A stretch of DNA of 64,000 nt from Sphingopyxis fribergensis. GTDB lineage: Bacteria; Pseudomonadota; Alphaproteobacteria; Sphingomonadales; Sphingomonadaceae. Below, one piece after another: positions 36,760 to 51,581 of the stretch. How positions within the stretch are numbered: position 1 is the first letter of the stretch; each line of letters starts with the position of its first letter. The notes under the pieces are model-generated. The model was not told where the DNA came from. It was given only the letters and a program-made list of their open reading frames with translations, and made no database searches. The stretch lies in assembly GCF_000803645.1 (NCBI RefSeq), contig NZ_CP009122.1, positions 3,820,501 through 3,884,500 on the forward strand. Reading direction: 5' to 3'. The position numbers and the translations under genes were made by a program.

Positions 36760-37254
36760 CTATTCGACGAACGCCGCGGCCACGGTGACGCCATCGTCGC
36801 TCCACGTCGGCACCGCCTGCGCGGTCATCGGCACCATGAAGCGCTTGCCGTCGGGCTTCTCGATTTCGAGGATGTCGCCCGCACCGAAATTCTCGATTCC
36901 GACGACGTGACCGATCGCCGCGCCGTCGGTCGACACGCATGGCAGGCCGAGCAGATCGTGGTGGTAATATTCGCCCTCGCCCAGGGTCGGCAGCGCCGAA
37001 CGCGGGACGGTGAGCAGGGTGCCTCGGAGGGCCTCTGCGGCGCTGCGATCGTTGACCTCGGCAAAGGTCGCGACCGCGCCCTGATTGGCGGGGCGTACAG
37101 ATTTGAGGGTGAGCTTGCTTGCCCCCGCGTCGAAAACGGAAAAGGCGCGGAGAGCCTCCGCGCCTTCGCCGAACAATTTGAGACGCACCTCGCCCCGTAC
37201 CCCGTGCGCGCCGGCAATGGCGGCGAGGGTGACGGGGCGATTCGCGTCGGCCAA
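36760..37254 (-). CDS. rimM: 16S rRNA processing protein RimM
   Basis: 164 aa. N-terminal RimM domain LAAIAGAHGVRGEVRLKLFG and PRX-like barrel (GEGEYYHHDLLGLPCVSTDG, IGHVVGIENFGAGDILEIEK, FMVPMTAQAVPTW). Binds S19 and helps mature the 30S head. It starts 3 nt after rpsP, so they are surely co-transcribed. trmD, its usual next gene, lies 3.4 kb further. Confidence 0.95.
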   Translation of the reverse strand: MADANRPVTLAAIAGAHGVRGEVRLKLFGEGAEALRAFSVFDAGASKLTLKSVRPANQGAVATFAEVNDRSAAEALRGTLLTVPRSALPTLGEGEYYHHDLLGLPCVSTDGAAIGHVVGIENFGAGDILEIEKPDGKRFMVPMTAQAVPTWSDDGVTVAAAFVE

Positions 37255-37257
37255 GGC

Positions 37258-37899
37258 TTAGCCTTCGGCCTTTTCTTCGCCAGCTTCAGCAGCCGGAGCC
37301 TCTTCGGCCTCGGCAGCGACCGGGCCGCCTTCGGCGACTTCTTCGGCGATCGCGGTCGCGTCTTCGGCGGTCGCGTCGGCCGGGGTTTCGTCGACGACAG
37401 CTTCGGCAACGGCTTCGGCGGTTTCTTCGCTCTTCACCGAACCGGTTGCGTCCGATTCAGCGGCTTCGGGAGCGGCAGCTTCTTCAGCGGCAGGCGCTTC
37501 TTCAGCAGCTTCGGGTTCCGGGGCCGGAGCGGCGGCGGCAGCGGCTGCGGCTTCTTCGGCGTCAGCCAGCTTCTGGGCCTTTTCTTCGGCGCGCTCCTTG
37601 GCCTTTTCGCCGGGGACACCCTTGTTCGGGTTGTTGCGGGCTGCGCGCTCGAGGACGCCTGCGGCATCGAGGAAGCGGGCGACGCGGTCGGTCGGCTGCG
37701 CGCCAACCGAAACCCAATGCTTCGCGCGGTCGGCGTCGAGCTTGATACGCTCGGGATTGTCCTTGGCGAGCAGCGGGTTGTAGCTGCCGATACGCTCGAT
37801 GAAGCGGCCGTCGCGCGGGCTGCGCGAATCGGCGACGACGATCTTGTAATAAGGACGCTTTTTCGAACCGCCGCGTGCGAGGCGAATGGAGGTTGCCAT
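37258..37899 (-). CDS. rpsP: 30S ribosomal protein S16 with long Ala/Glu-rich C-terminal extension
   Basis: 213 aa. Residues 1-85 are canonical S16 ([60 protein letters not shown]). The remaining 125 or so are low-complexity, rich in Ala and Glu with Pro, strongly acidic. E. coli S16 is 82 aa. Alphaproteobacterial S16 often carries a shorter tail; this one is long. It would be a flexible acidic arm on the small subunit. Confidence 0.96.
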   Translation of the reverse strand: MATSIRLARGGSKKRPYYKIVVADSRSPRDGRFIERIGSYNPLLAKDNPERIKLDADRAKHWVSVGAQPTDRVARFLDAAGVLERAARNNPNKGVPGEKAKERAEEKAQKLADAEEAAAAAAAAPAPEPEAAEEAPAAEEAAAPEAAESDATGSVKSEETAEAVAEAVVDETPADATAEDATAIAEEVAEGGPVAAEAEEAPAAEAGEEKAEG

Positions 37900-37940
37900 G
37901 ATATTTTCCTTCAGAGTTTAACGTTGAAATTCGGACGTAA

Positions 37941-39398
<1,458 letters not shown>

Positions 39399-39664
39399 AA
39401 TCCTTGCCTACGACGCCCGCAACGCAAAACACGCCGGTGAGCGAAACCTCGCCAACCAGCGGTATCCGTGGACAGTGTTTCCGTCGCGGATGTCGTGTTT
39501 GCCCGAACGCAAAATGCGCGCGGACGCGGCGGCCTTTACGCAAAAGCCCCGCCGAAAGCAAGCGGCGGGCCATCGTACACGCGCGAACGGCAGCGCGGCG
39601 GCGCACTTAACCCAAATTTCACCGCTTTGCCCCCATAGAGCCCGCGAGGGTGGGAAAAATTCAT

Positions 39665-41296
39665 ATGACAGCGACGCCGAAGCCATTCGACCGCAGCGAG
39701 GGCGCCAAACGCGACATCATCGCGGGGGGCATTGTCGTCGCCGCGATCCTGCTGTTCGTCGGAACAGGCAGCAATGTGATGCAGGCGGCCGTGCGCGCGC
39801 TGATCGGTATCGGCGGCGGTCCCGACCGCGCGCTGGCGACCGCACTCATCCTCAATGTTGCGCTCATTCTCTTCGGCTGGCGCCGCTACAAGGATCTCAA
39901 CCGCGAAATCCTCGAGCGGACCGAGGCCGAACAGCGCGCACGCTATCTGGCCGACACCGACCCGCTCACGGGTTTCCTCAATCGCCGCGCCTTGCTGGCG
40001 ACCGGACAGCGGCAGATCGCGAACGCGATCGCCGACAAGCGCCAGGTCGCGCTGTTCCTGCTTGATCTCGATCATTTCAAGACCGTCAACGACATCCACG
40101 GCCATGCCGCGGGCGACCGCGTGTTACAGGTCGCGGCCGAACGCATCTCGGCGGTTCTGCCCCCCAATGCCACCAAGGCGCGGCTTGGCGGCGACGAATT
40201 CGTCGCGATGCTGGCGTTCGAGCCCGCGGCGCGCGCCGACATCGACGCGCTGGCGGCCGAACTCGTCGCGGCGCTCGACAATAATGTGACCCACGACTCG
40301 CAGCAGATCCGGGTTGGAGCATCGCTCGGCATATCGCTCGCCAGCGATGCCAGTATCACGATGGAAACAATGGTCCGCCAGGCCGATATCGCGATGTATC
40401 ATTGCAAGGATGAGGGTCGGAACCGCTTCTGCTGGTTCGAGGCCGGAATGGAGATGGCCGTGCAGGTCCGCAACCAGATCGAAACCGGTATTCGCGACGG
40501 CATGCCGCGCGGCGAGTTCATCCCGCATTTCGAACCGCAGGTCGATATCGCCAGCGGACGCCTGATCGGCTTTGAAATGCTGATGCGCTGGGAATCGCCC
40601 GAATATGGCATGATCCCGCCCGAACGCTTCATCCCGGTCGCCGAGGAAAGCGGGCTGATCGGCGAATTGTCGCTGCAGGTGATCCGCGAAGCGATGGAAA
40701 TCGCCAAGCGCTGGGATCCCTCGATCATGCTCGCGGTCAATATTTCGCCGCAGCAGCTGAAGGATCCCTGGTTTAGCCAGAAGCTCACCAAGCTGCTCGT
40801 CGAGGTCGGATTCCCGGCCGCGCAGCTTGAGGTCGAGATCACCGAGAGCTCGCTGTTCGAAAATCTGCCGCTGGTGCGATCGATCGTCACCAGCCTCAAG
40901 AATCAGGGCGTATCGCTCAGCCTCGATGATTTCGGCACCGGCTACAGCTCGCTGTCGCACCTGCGCGCGCTGCCGTTTGACCGGATCAAGATCGACCGCA
41001 GCTTTGTCGCCGCAATGCGCGGCAGCCCCGATGCGCAGGCGATCGTCGTCGCGATCGTCCGGCTCGGCGAAAGCCTGGCGATGCCGATCACCGCCGAAGG
41101 CGTCGAGGACGAAGCGACCGCGATCGAACTGACGCGGCTCGGCTGCTCGAAGGGACAGGGCTGGTACTTCGGCCGCGCCGCATCGGCCGCCGACACCGAC
41201 CGGCTGCTCGCCGACCGCGGCTTGCTGCGCGCCCCCATGGTGCCGCCTGCCGGCCCCGATGTCAGCGAAGACGCGCCGCTGCGCAAGACGGCCTGA
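39665..41296 (+). CDS. GGDEF-EAL cyclic-di-GMP protein with two membrane helices
   Basis: 543 aa. Two hydrophobic segments (about 17-35 and 55-72) anchor it. The GGDEF site is intact (GGDEF, residues 175-179) in DPLTGFLNRRALL context; no RxxD inhibitory site precedes it. The EAL domain reads EML (304-306); the remaining catalytic blocks (NISPQQL, EITESSL, DDFGTGYSSLSHL, KIDRSFV, EGVED, KGQGWYFGRA) are present, so phosphodiesterase activity is plausible. It could make and degrade c-di-GMP. ATG 39665 is preferred to a GTG at 39650. Confidence 0.9.
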   Translation: MTATPKPFDRSEGAKRDIIAGGIVVAAILLFVGTGSNVMQAAVRALIGIGGGPDRALATALILNVALILFGWRRYKDLNREILERTEAEQRARYLADTDPLTGFLNRRALLATGQRQIANAIADKRQVALFLLDLDHFKTVNDIHGHAAGDRVLQVAAERISAVLPPNATKARLGGDEFVAMLAFEPAARADIDALAAELVAALDNNVTHDSQQIRVGASLGISLASDASITMETMVRQADIAMYHCKDEGRNRFCWFEAGMEMAVQVRNQIETGIRDGMPRGEFIPHFEPQVDIASGRLIGFEMLMRWESPEYGMIPPERFIPVAEESGLIGELSLQVIREAMEIAKRWDPSIMLAVNISPQQLKDPWFSQKLTKLLVEVGFPAAQLEVEITESSLFENLPLVRSIVTSLKNQGVSLSLDDFGTGYSSLSHLRALPFDRIKIDRSFVAAMRGSPDAQAIVVAIVRLGESLAMPITAEGVEDEATAIELTRLGCSKGQGWYFGRAASAADTDRLLADRGLLRAPMVPPAGPDVSEDAPLRKTA

Positions 41297-41347
41297 CCCC
41301 GCCGCATCGCTAGACTTCGCGCGCCCGCGCCCTTACATGCGCGGACT

Positions 41348-42154
41348 ATGGCAGACCGCTTCACCAAGATGCACGGCCTCGGCAACGACTTTGTCGTCAT
41401 CGACGCGCGTGAAAACGCGGTCGAGATGACTCCGGCGCGCGCGCATGCGATCGCCGACCGCCGCCATGGCATCGGGTGCGACCAGCTGATCCTGCTCGAA
41501 CCGTCGGCCAGCGCCGACGTAAAGATGCGCATCTTCAACGCCGACGGCGGCGAGGTCGAGGCGTGCGGCAATGCGACGCGCTGCGTCGCGACGCTGATCG
41601 GCAAGACTGCGGTGATCGAGACATTGGGCGGGATGCTGCGCGTCACCCCGGCCGATGGCGGCGCCGAAGTCGTGCTGGGCGAACCCGAATTCGACTGGGA
41701 GCACATCCCGCTCGCGATGCCGATGGACACGCGCGACATGCCGGTGGCGTGGGACGAGCTGGAGCATGGCGCCGGGGTCAATGTCGGCAATCCACATATC
41801 GTATTCTTCGTGCCCGAGGCCGATGCCGTCGCGCTCGACGAACTCGGCCCGCGGATCGAAACCGACCCGCTGTTCCCCGAGCGCGTCAACGTCAATGTCG
41901 CGAGCCTCGACGGCGAGAACCAGTTGCAGCTGCGCGTCTGGGAGCGCGGCGTGGGCCTGACACAGGCGTGCGGCACCGGCGCATGCGCGACCGCGGTCGC
42001 GGCGATCCGCGCAGGCCTGGTCCAGTCGCCGGTGACAGTGTCGCTGCCCGGCGGCGATCTCGTGATCCGCTGGGCGCCGGGCGAGCCGATCGTGATGAGC
42101 GGCGCCGCGACGCGCGTTTACGAGGGCGAGACCGACTGGGCGCAGTTCGGATGA
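41348..42154 (+). CDS. dapF: Diaminopimelate epimerase
   Basis: 268 aa; converts LL- to meso-diaminopimelate for peptidoglycan and lysine. Both catalytic Cys are present: GGEVEACGNATRCVA and TQACGTGACATAVAA. N-terminal FTKMHGLGNDFVVID is canonical. Its TGA overlaps the next ATG (ATGA), first of four overlapped genes ending with ispZ. Confidence 0.97.
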   Translation: MADRFTKMHGLGNDFVVIDARENAVEMTPARAHAIADRRHGIGCDQLILLEPSASADVKMRIFNADGGEVEACGNATRCVATLIGKTAVIETLGGMLRVTPADGGAEVVLGEPEFDWEHIPLAMPMDTRDMPVAWDELEHGAGVNVGNPHIVFFVPEADAVALDELGPRIETDPLFPERVNVNVASLDGENQLQLRVWERGVGLTQACGTGACATAVAAIRAGLVQSPVTVSLPGGDLVIRWAPGEPIVMSGAATRVYEGETDWAQFG

Positions 42155-43458
42155 GCGCATCTCTCGTCGACCGGCAAGAGGTCGTTAATTTCGGTTGCCG
42201 GCTGAATATCGCCGAAGGGGAGGCCATCCGGTCTGCCGTCGAGGCGGCAGGCGCACGCGATACGATCGTGTTCAACAGCTGCGCGGTGACCGATGAGGCG
42301 GTGCGGCAGGCACGCCAGGCGGTGCGGCGGGCGCTGCGCGAGCGGCCGGGCGCCGAGGTTGTGGTGACGGGGTGCGCGGCGGAACTGGAGGCCGAGACCT
42401 TTGCGGCAATGGGTGCCCGGGTGGTGTCCAATGACGCGAAGGGGCTGGTCGAGAGTTACGGAAACACCGTGTCCCCGCGAAGGCGGGGACCCATCTCCGG
42501 TGCGCTCCATCTGGAATCGGCAGGAGATGGGCCCCTGCCGTCGCAGGGGCACACGGCATCCTACACCCCAGCCCTGTCGGGCGCCGACCATGCGCGCGCT
42601 TTCCTCGGCGTCCAGACGGGCTGTTCACACAGCTGCACATTTTGCGCGACGGTGCTGGCGCGCGGGACGGCGCGATCGGCGAGCGTCGACGCTGTGGTCG
42701 CTTCCGCGCAAACCGCATTGGATCGCGGGCAGCGCGAGATCATCCTGACCGGGGTCGACCTTGCCAGCTATGGCGACGACAGCGGTACCAGCCTTGCGAC
42801 GCTCGTCGAGGCGCTGCTGGCGCTGCCGGTCGAGCGCCTCCGCCTCTCGTCGCTCGACCCGGACCGGATCGACGACGCACTTTTCGCCTTGCTGACGCAG
42901 GAAAAGCGGGTGATGCCGCATGTCCATCTGTCCTTGCAGGCGGGCGACGATATGGTGCTCACCCGCATGAAGCGCCGCCACCGCCGCGCCGACGCCGTGC
43001 GCCTGACCGAACGGCTGAAGGCCGCGCGCGCCGAGATCGCGGTCGGCGCCGACCTGATCGCGGGTTTTCCGACCGAGGACGAAGCGATGTTCGCAAACTC
43101 GCTGGCGCTGATCGACGATTGCGACATCGTTTTCGGCCATATCTTTCCGTACAGCCCGCGCGCCGGCACCCCCGCCGCGCGGATGCCGCAGGTCGGGCGC
43201 ACAATGGCTCGCGAACGCGCCGCCGTGCTGCGAGAAGCAAATGCGCGGCGCCGGCAGGACTGGCTCGATACGCAGATCGGCCGCACCGCATCGATGCTCG
43301 TCGAGCGCGACGGCGTCAGCGGCCACGCCGAGAATTTCGCCGCCATGGCGCTGACCGCACCCGCAGCCCCCGGCACCGTCATCAGCGTGCGCCTGACCGC
43401 GCGCGACGGCGACCGCATGATCGCCACCCCCACGCAAGCAAAGGATAACGCGGCATGA
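42151..43458 (+). CDS. mtaB: tRNA (N6-threonylcarbamoyladenosine-C2)-methylthiotransferase MtaB, with repeat-encoded insertion
   Basis: 435 aa radical-SAM enzyme adding a methylthio group to t6A37. UPF0004 domain has three cluster Cys (VNFGCRLN, NSCAVTDE, VTGCAAE). The radical-SAM triad is C158, C162 and C165 in TGCSHSCTFC. Residues about 105-137, between these domains, are encoded by a palindromic repeat (42467-42555) and read VSPRRRGPISGALHL and beyond. The frame stays open. A TRAM-like tail closes the protein. It overlaps dapF and ftsY by four bases each. Confidence 0.9.
   Translation: MSASLVDRQEVVNFGCRLNIAEGEAIRSAVEAAGARDTIVFNSCAVTDEAVRQARQAVRRALRERPGAEVVVTGCAAELEAETFAAMGARVVSNDAKGLVESYGNTVSPRRRGPISGALHLESAGDGPLPSQGHTASYTPALSGADHARAFLGVQTGCSHSCTFCATVLARGTARSASVDAVVASAQTALDRGQREIILTGVDLASYGDDSGTSLATLVEALLALPVERLRLSSLDPDRIDDALFALLTQEKRVMPHVHLSLQAGDDMVLTRMKRRHRRADAVRLTERLKAARAEIAVGADLIAGFPTEDEAMFANSLALIDDCDIVFGHIFPYSPRAGTPAARMPQVGRTMARERAAVLREANARRRQDWLDTQIGRTASMLVERDGVSGHAENFAAMALTAPAAPGTVISVRLTARDGDRMIATPTQAKDNAA
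42467..42555. repeat. Family C BIME-like repeat inside mtaB
   Basis: Two hairpins, GTCCCCGC/GCGGGGAC (42471-42490) and GCCCCTGC/GCAGGGGC (42531-42550), with an outer pair CCCATCTCC (42490-42498) and GGAGATGGG (42523-42531). The whole forms a head-to-head palindrome about 85 nt long. The sequence shares GTGCCCCTGCGAAGGC-type units with the intergenic copy at 28667-28790. It is read in frame as part of MtaB. Confidence 0.8.
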
Positions 43459-44381
43459 CCGGCCAAAGCTGGAGCGAACGGCTGCTCGGCGGATTTCGCC
43501 GCACGTCGGAGCGGCTCGGCGAAAATCTCGCGGGGCTGACCGGCAAGGCGCGGCTCGACGAAGAAGACCTCGACCGCATCGAGGAGGCGCTGATCACCGC
43601 CGACCTTGGCCCCGCGATGGCCGACCGCATCCGCAACCGTCTAGCAGAACGCCGCGACGTCGCCGCGAACGGCACCGAGGAGCTGCGCAAGGTCGTCGCC
43701 GAGGAAATCGCCGCGGTACTGCGCCCGGTCGCGCAGCCGCTCGACATCGACGCCTTCCCGCGCCCGCAGGTCATATTAGTGATCGGCGTCAACGGGTCGG
43801 GCAAAACCACCACCATCGCCAAGCTCGCGCATCTGTTCCAGGAACAGGATTATGGCGTGATGCTGGTCGCGGGCGACACCTTCCGCGCCGCCGCGATCGG
43901 GCAACTCAAGGTCTGGGCCGAACGGCTGGGCGTGCCGATCATGGCGGGGCCCGAGGGCGGCGACAGCGCGGGCATCGTATTCGACGCGGTGAAACAGGCG
44001 ACCGCGACGGGGATCGACGTGCTGATCGTCGACACGGCGGGGCGGCTTCAGAACAAGCGCGAGCTGATGGACGAACTCGCAAAGATCAAGCGCGTACTCG
44101 GTCGCCTGAACCCCGCCGCCCCGCACGACGTCGTGCTCGTGCTCGACGCGACGACGGGGCAGAATGCGCTGTCGCAGATCGACGTTTTCCGTGAGGTTGC
44201 GGGCGTCACCGGGCTTGTGATGACCAAGCTCGATGGCACCGCGCGCGGCGGCGTGCTCGTGTCTGCCGCCGAGCGCCACGGGCTTCCCATCCACGCGATC
44301 GGCATCGGCGAAACCATCGACGACCTTCGCCCGTTCGACGCGGACGAGATCGCAGCCATTATTGCAGGAAATATCCGATGA
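43455..44381 (+). CDS. ftsY: Signal recognition particle receptor FtsY
   Basis: 308 aa, NG domains only, without the long acidic A domain of E. coli FtsY. GTPase motifs: VNGSGKTTTIAKLAHLF, GDTFRAAAIGQL, DTAGRLQNKRELMDEL, TKLDGTARGGVL. It docks the Ffh ribosome complex at the membrane. It overlaps both neighbours by four bases (ATGA), so it is translationally coupled to mtaB and ispZ. Confidence 0.97.
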   Translation: MTGQSWSERLLGGFRRTSERLGENLAGLTGKARLDEEDLDRIEEALITADLGPAMADRIRNRLAERRDVAANGTEELRKVVAEEIAAVLRPVAQPLDIDAFPRPQVILVIGVNGSGKTTTIAKLAHLFQEQDYGVMLVAGDTFRAAAIGQLKVWAERLGVPIMAGPEGGDSAGIVFDAVKQATATGIDVLIVDTAGRLQNKRELMDELAKIKRVLGRLNPAAPHDVVLVLDATTGQNALSQIDVFREVAGVTGLVMTKLDGTARGGVLVSAAERHGLPIHAIGIGETIDDLRPFDADEIAAIIAGNIR

Positions 44382-45049
44382 GCGACGTGCTACCCACCGG
44401 CCCCGAACCGGTTCCCGCACCGCCGCCCGCCAAGAATGGATGGCTGAATTACGCGATCGATTTCGGGCCTTTGCTCGTCTTCTTCCTCGCTTATAAATTC
44501 TCGTCGGGCGGCGAGGGCGCGTTTGCCGCGACGACCGCCGCGATCAAGGGCACGGTGGCGTTCATGGTCGCGATCGTCATCGCGATGGCCGTGTCGAAGT
44601 GGAAGCTCGGCAAGATTTCACCGATGCTGTGGATGTCGAGCATCCTCGTCCTCGGTTTCGGCGCGCTGACGATCTGGTTCCACGACGAGCGTTTCATCGT
44701 GATGAAACCGACGATCATCTATGCCGCCTTCGCCGCGCTGTTGCTCGGCGGTTACTGGTTCAAGAAGCCGATGCTCAAATATCTGCTGCAATCGGCGCTC
44801 GAGGGCCTCACCGACCGCGGCTGGCTGCTCTTGTCACGCAACTGGGGGCTGTTCTTCGCCGCGCTCGGCATTGCGAACCATGTCATGTACGAGATGATCC
44901 AGGCAAAGCAGATGAGTTTCGACCTGTGGCTGACGATCAAGGTCTGGGGCGTAACCGCCCTCTCCTTCCTCTTTACCTTCAGCCAGGTTCCCGTGATGCT
45001 GAAAAACGGCCTCGCGGTTCCCGACGAGGCGGCGGCCGACAAAAATTGA
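44378..45049 (+). CDS. ispZ: Inner membrane-spanning protein YciB / septation protein A
   Basis: 223 aa with five or six membrane helices. Blocks: NYAIDFGPLLVFFLAYKF, WMSSILVLGFGALTIWFHDE, FIVMKPTIIYAAFAALLLGG, LSRNWGLFFAALGIANHVMY. YciB helps septum and cell envelope integrity. A polar Pro-rich N-terminus of about 20 residues precedes the first helix. Last of the dapF run; the next gene is 80 bp away. Confidence 0.93.
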   Translation: MSDVLPTGPEPVPAPPPAKNGWLNYAIDFGPLLVFFLAYKFSSGGEGAFAATTAAIKGTVAFMVAIVIAMAVSKWKLGKISPMLWMSSILVLGFGALTIWFHDERFIVMKPTIIYAAFAALLLGGYWFKKPMLKYLLQSALEGLTDRGWLLLSRNWGLFFAALGIANHVMYEMIQAKQMSFDLWLTIKVWGVTALSFLFTFSQVPVMLKNGLAVPDEAAADKN

Positions 45050-45129
45050 TGCATTTCCTCGCTGTGCTGGCATAGCTGCGTCACCGGCTCCGGGTCGCAT
45101 ACGGCGCCGCGAAAAACAGGGGGAAAGAA

Positions 45130-45702
45130 ATGGACAAATTTTTCGGAAATCTGCACGCCGTGCTCGGCGCGGGTCTGGTGCTCGCGATCATCCTGATGCT
45201 GTGCCTCAATGGCCAGAATTTTGAGGACGGGGTCGCCGCGGGCAACGCGATCATGCGCTGGCTGCACACTTTCTTCGGCGTGCTGTGGATCGGCCTGCTT
45301 TATTATTTCAACTTCGTCCAGATTCCGACAATGCCGAAAATCCCGGCCGAACTGAAACCCGCCGTGGGCAAGCATATCGCGCCCGCCGCGCTGTTCTGGT
45401 TCCGCTGGGCCGCCGCTGCAACGGTGGTGCTGGGCCTCGCGATCGCCGGCCACGCCAAATATCTGGCACCCGCGCTGGGGCTTCAGGATCCGTACAAGCT
45501 GATCGGCGTCGGCATGTGGCTGGGCCTGATCATGGCGTTCAACGTCTGGTTCGTGATCTGGCCGAACCAGAAGAAGGCGCTGGGCATCGTCGAGGCCGAC
45601 GATGCGACCAAGGCCAAGGCCGCAAAGACTGCGATGATCTTTTCGCGGACCAACACCTTGCTGTCGATCCCGATGCTCTATGCGATGGTGAATTTCAGCT
45701 GA
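45130..45702 (+). CDS. PuuD N-terminal-domain-like membrane protein
   Basis: 190 aa, four membrane helices. It resembles the N-terminal membrane domain of urate hydroxylase PuuD (WLHTFFGVLWIGLLYYFNFV, FWFRWAAAATVVLG, FNVWFVIWPNQKKALGIVEA, RTNTLLSIPMLYAMV) without the cytochrome c part. Short stand-alone forms are common in alphaproteobacteria; activity on urate is unproven. Conserved His and Asn in helices may bind haem or a metal. Good SD GGGGGAAAG before ATG. Confidence 0.75.
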   Translation: MDKFFGNLHAVLGAGLVLAIILMLCLNGQNFEDGVAAGNAIMRWLHTFFGVLWIGLLYYFNFVQIPTMPKIPAELKPAVGKHIAPAALFWFRWAAAATVVLGLAIAGHAKYLAPALGLQDPYKLIGVGMWLGLIMAFNVWFVIWPNQKKALGIVEADDATKAKAAKTAMIFSRTNTLLSIPMLYAMVNFS

Positions 45703-45724
45703 TCTGACGACAGCGTTTAAAAAG

Positions 45725-45760
45725 GGGCGCCTCGGGAAACCGGGGCGCCCTTTCCTTTTC
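45725..45760 (+). terminator. Terminator after the PuuD-N-like gene
   Basis: Stem GGGCGCCTCGG (45725-45735) with CCGGGGCGCCC (45740-45750), one T-G pair, loop GAAA, followed by TTTCCTTTTC. It also faces the convergent carbonic-anhydrase-like gene, with AAA on its other side. Confidence 0.85.
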
Positions 45761-45783
45761 CGTTTACTGCTCGGCCTTGTAGA

Positions 45784-46334
45784 TCAGCCTTCGATCGCCG
45801 CCTTGTGCAGGCGGCCGTTCATCACATAATGGGCGACGCCCATCTGCATGCCCGCGGCCTGTGCGTCGTCGATATCGCGCACGCGCCGTGCCGGAGCCCC
45901 GGCCCATAGCTCGCGGTCCGGAATTTCCTTATTCTCGGTGAGCAGCGCGCCCGCGGCGAGCATCGCGTCGCTGCCGATGCGGCAGCCGTTCATCACCGTC
46001 GCCTTGAGGCCAACGAACGCCCTGTCCGCCAGCGTGCAGCCATGCACCATCGCCATATGGCCGATCAGCACATCCTCGCCGATGATCGTCGGAAACCCCT
46101 CGGGCCGGTGCGGCATCGGACCGTCGCAATGGACGACGCTGCCGTCCTGGATGTTCGAGCGCGCGCCGATGATGATGTGGCTGACGTCGGCGCGCAGCAC
46201 GCAATTATACCAGATGCTGACATCGGCCCCGATCGTAACATTGCCGATGATCCGGCAGCCGGGCGCGATGAAGGCGCTGGGATGGATCACGGGCGTCTTG
46301 GCGTTCACGCTGATGATGCTGACGTCCTGATAAG

Positions 46335-46338
<4 letters not shown>
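45784..46338 (-). CDS. Gamma-carbonic anhydrase family protein
   Basis: 184 aa left-handed beta-helix with hexapeptide repeats (IGADVSIWYNCVLRAD, IGARSNIQDGSVVHCDG). The three Zn histidines are H70, H94 and H99 (VVHCDG, IGHMAMVHGC). The rest matches PaaY/YrdA-type proteins. Carbonic anhydrase activity is possible but often absent in this group. Its ATG overlaps the stop of the upstream gene (ATGA). Confidence 0.92.
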
Positions 46339-51307
<4,969 letters not shown>

Positions 51308-51581
51308 CCCCGCGATCGGTTCGTGACGCTGAAACAAATTGCAACCCCCGCTCGGCAAGCCTCCCTTATACCCGGCCGCCGAATGATGTTTTCGAGCCGT
51401 TGTCTGTAAAGAAAGGTCGTTAAAGTCAATTTAATGGCGGATTTGCCGCGGTGCGTTGCGGCAAGGCGTGGCGGGGTTGGGATATTATGCAACAGTGCAG
51501 GAAAAATCGGCCTCCACCCTGCGCTTCGACGATAGCCTGTTGCGCGGGAACCCTGCGCATGCCAGCTTGGCTTCCAAGAAA

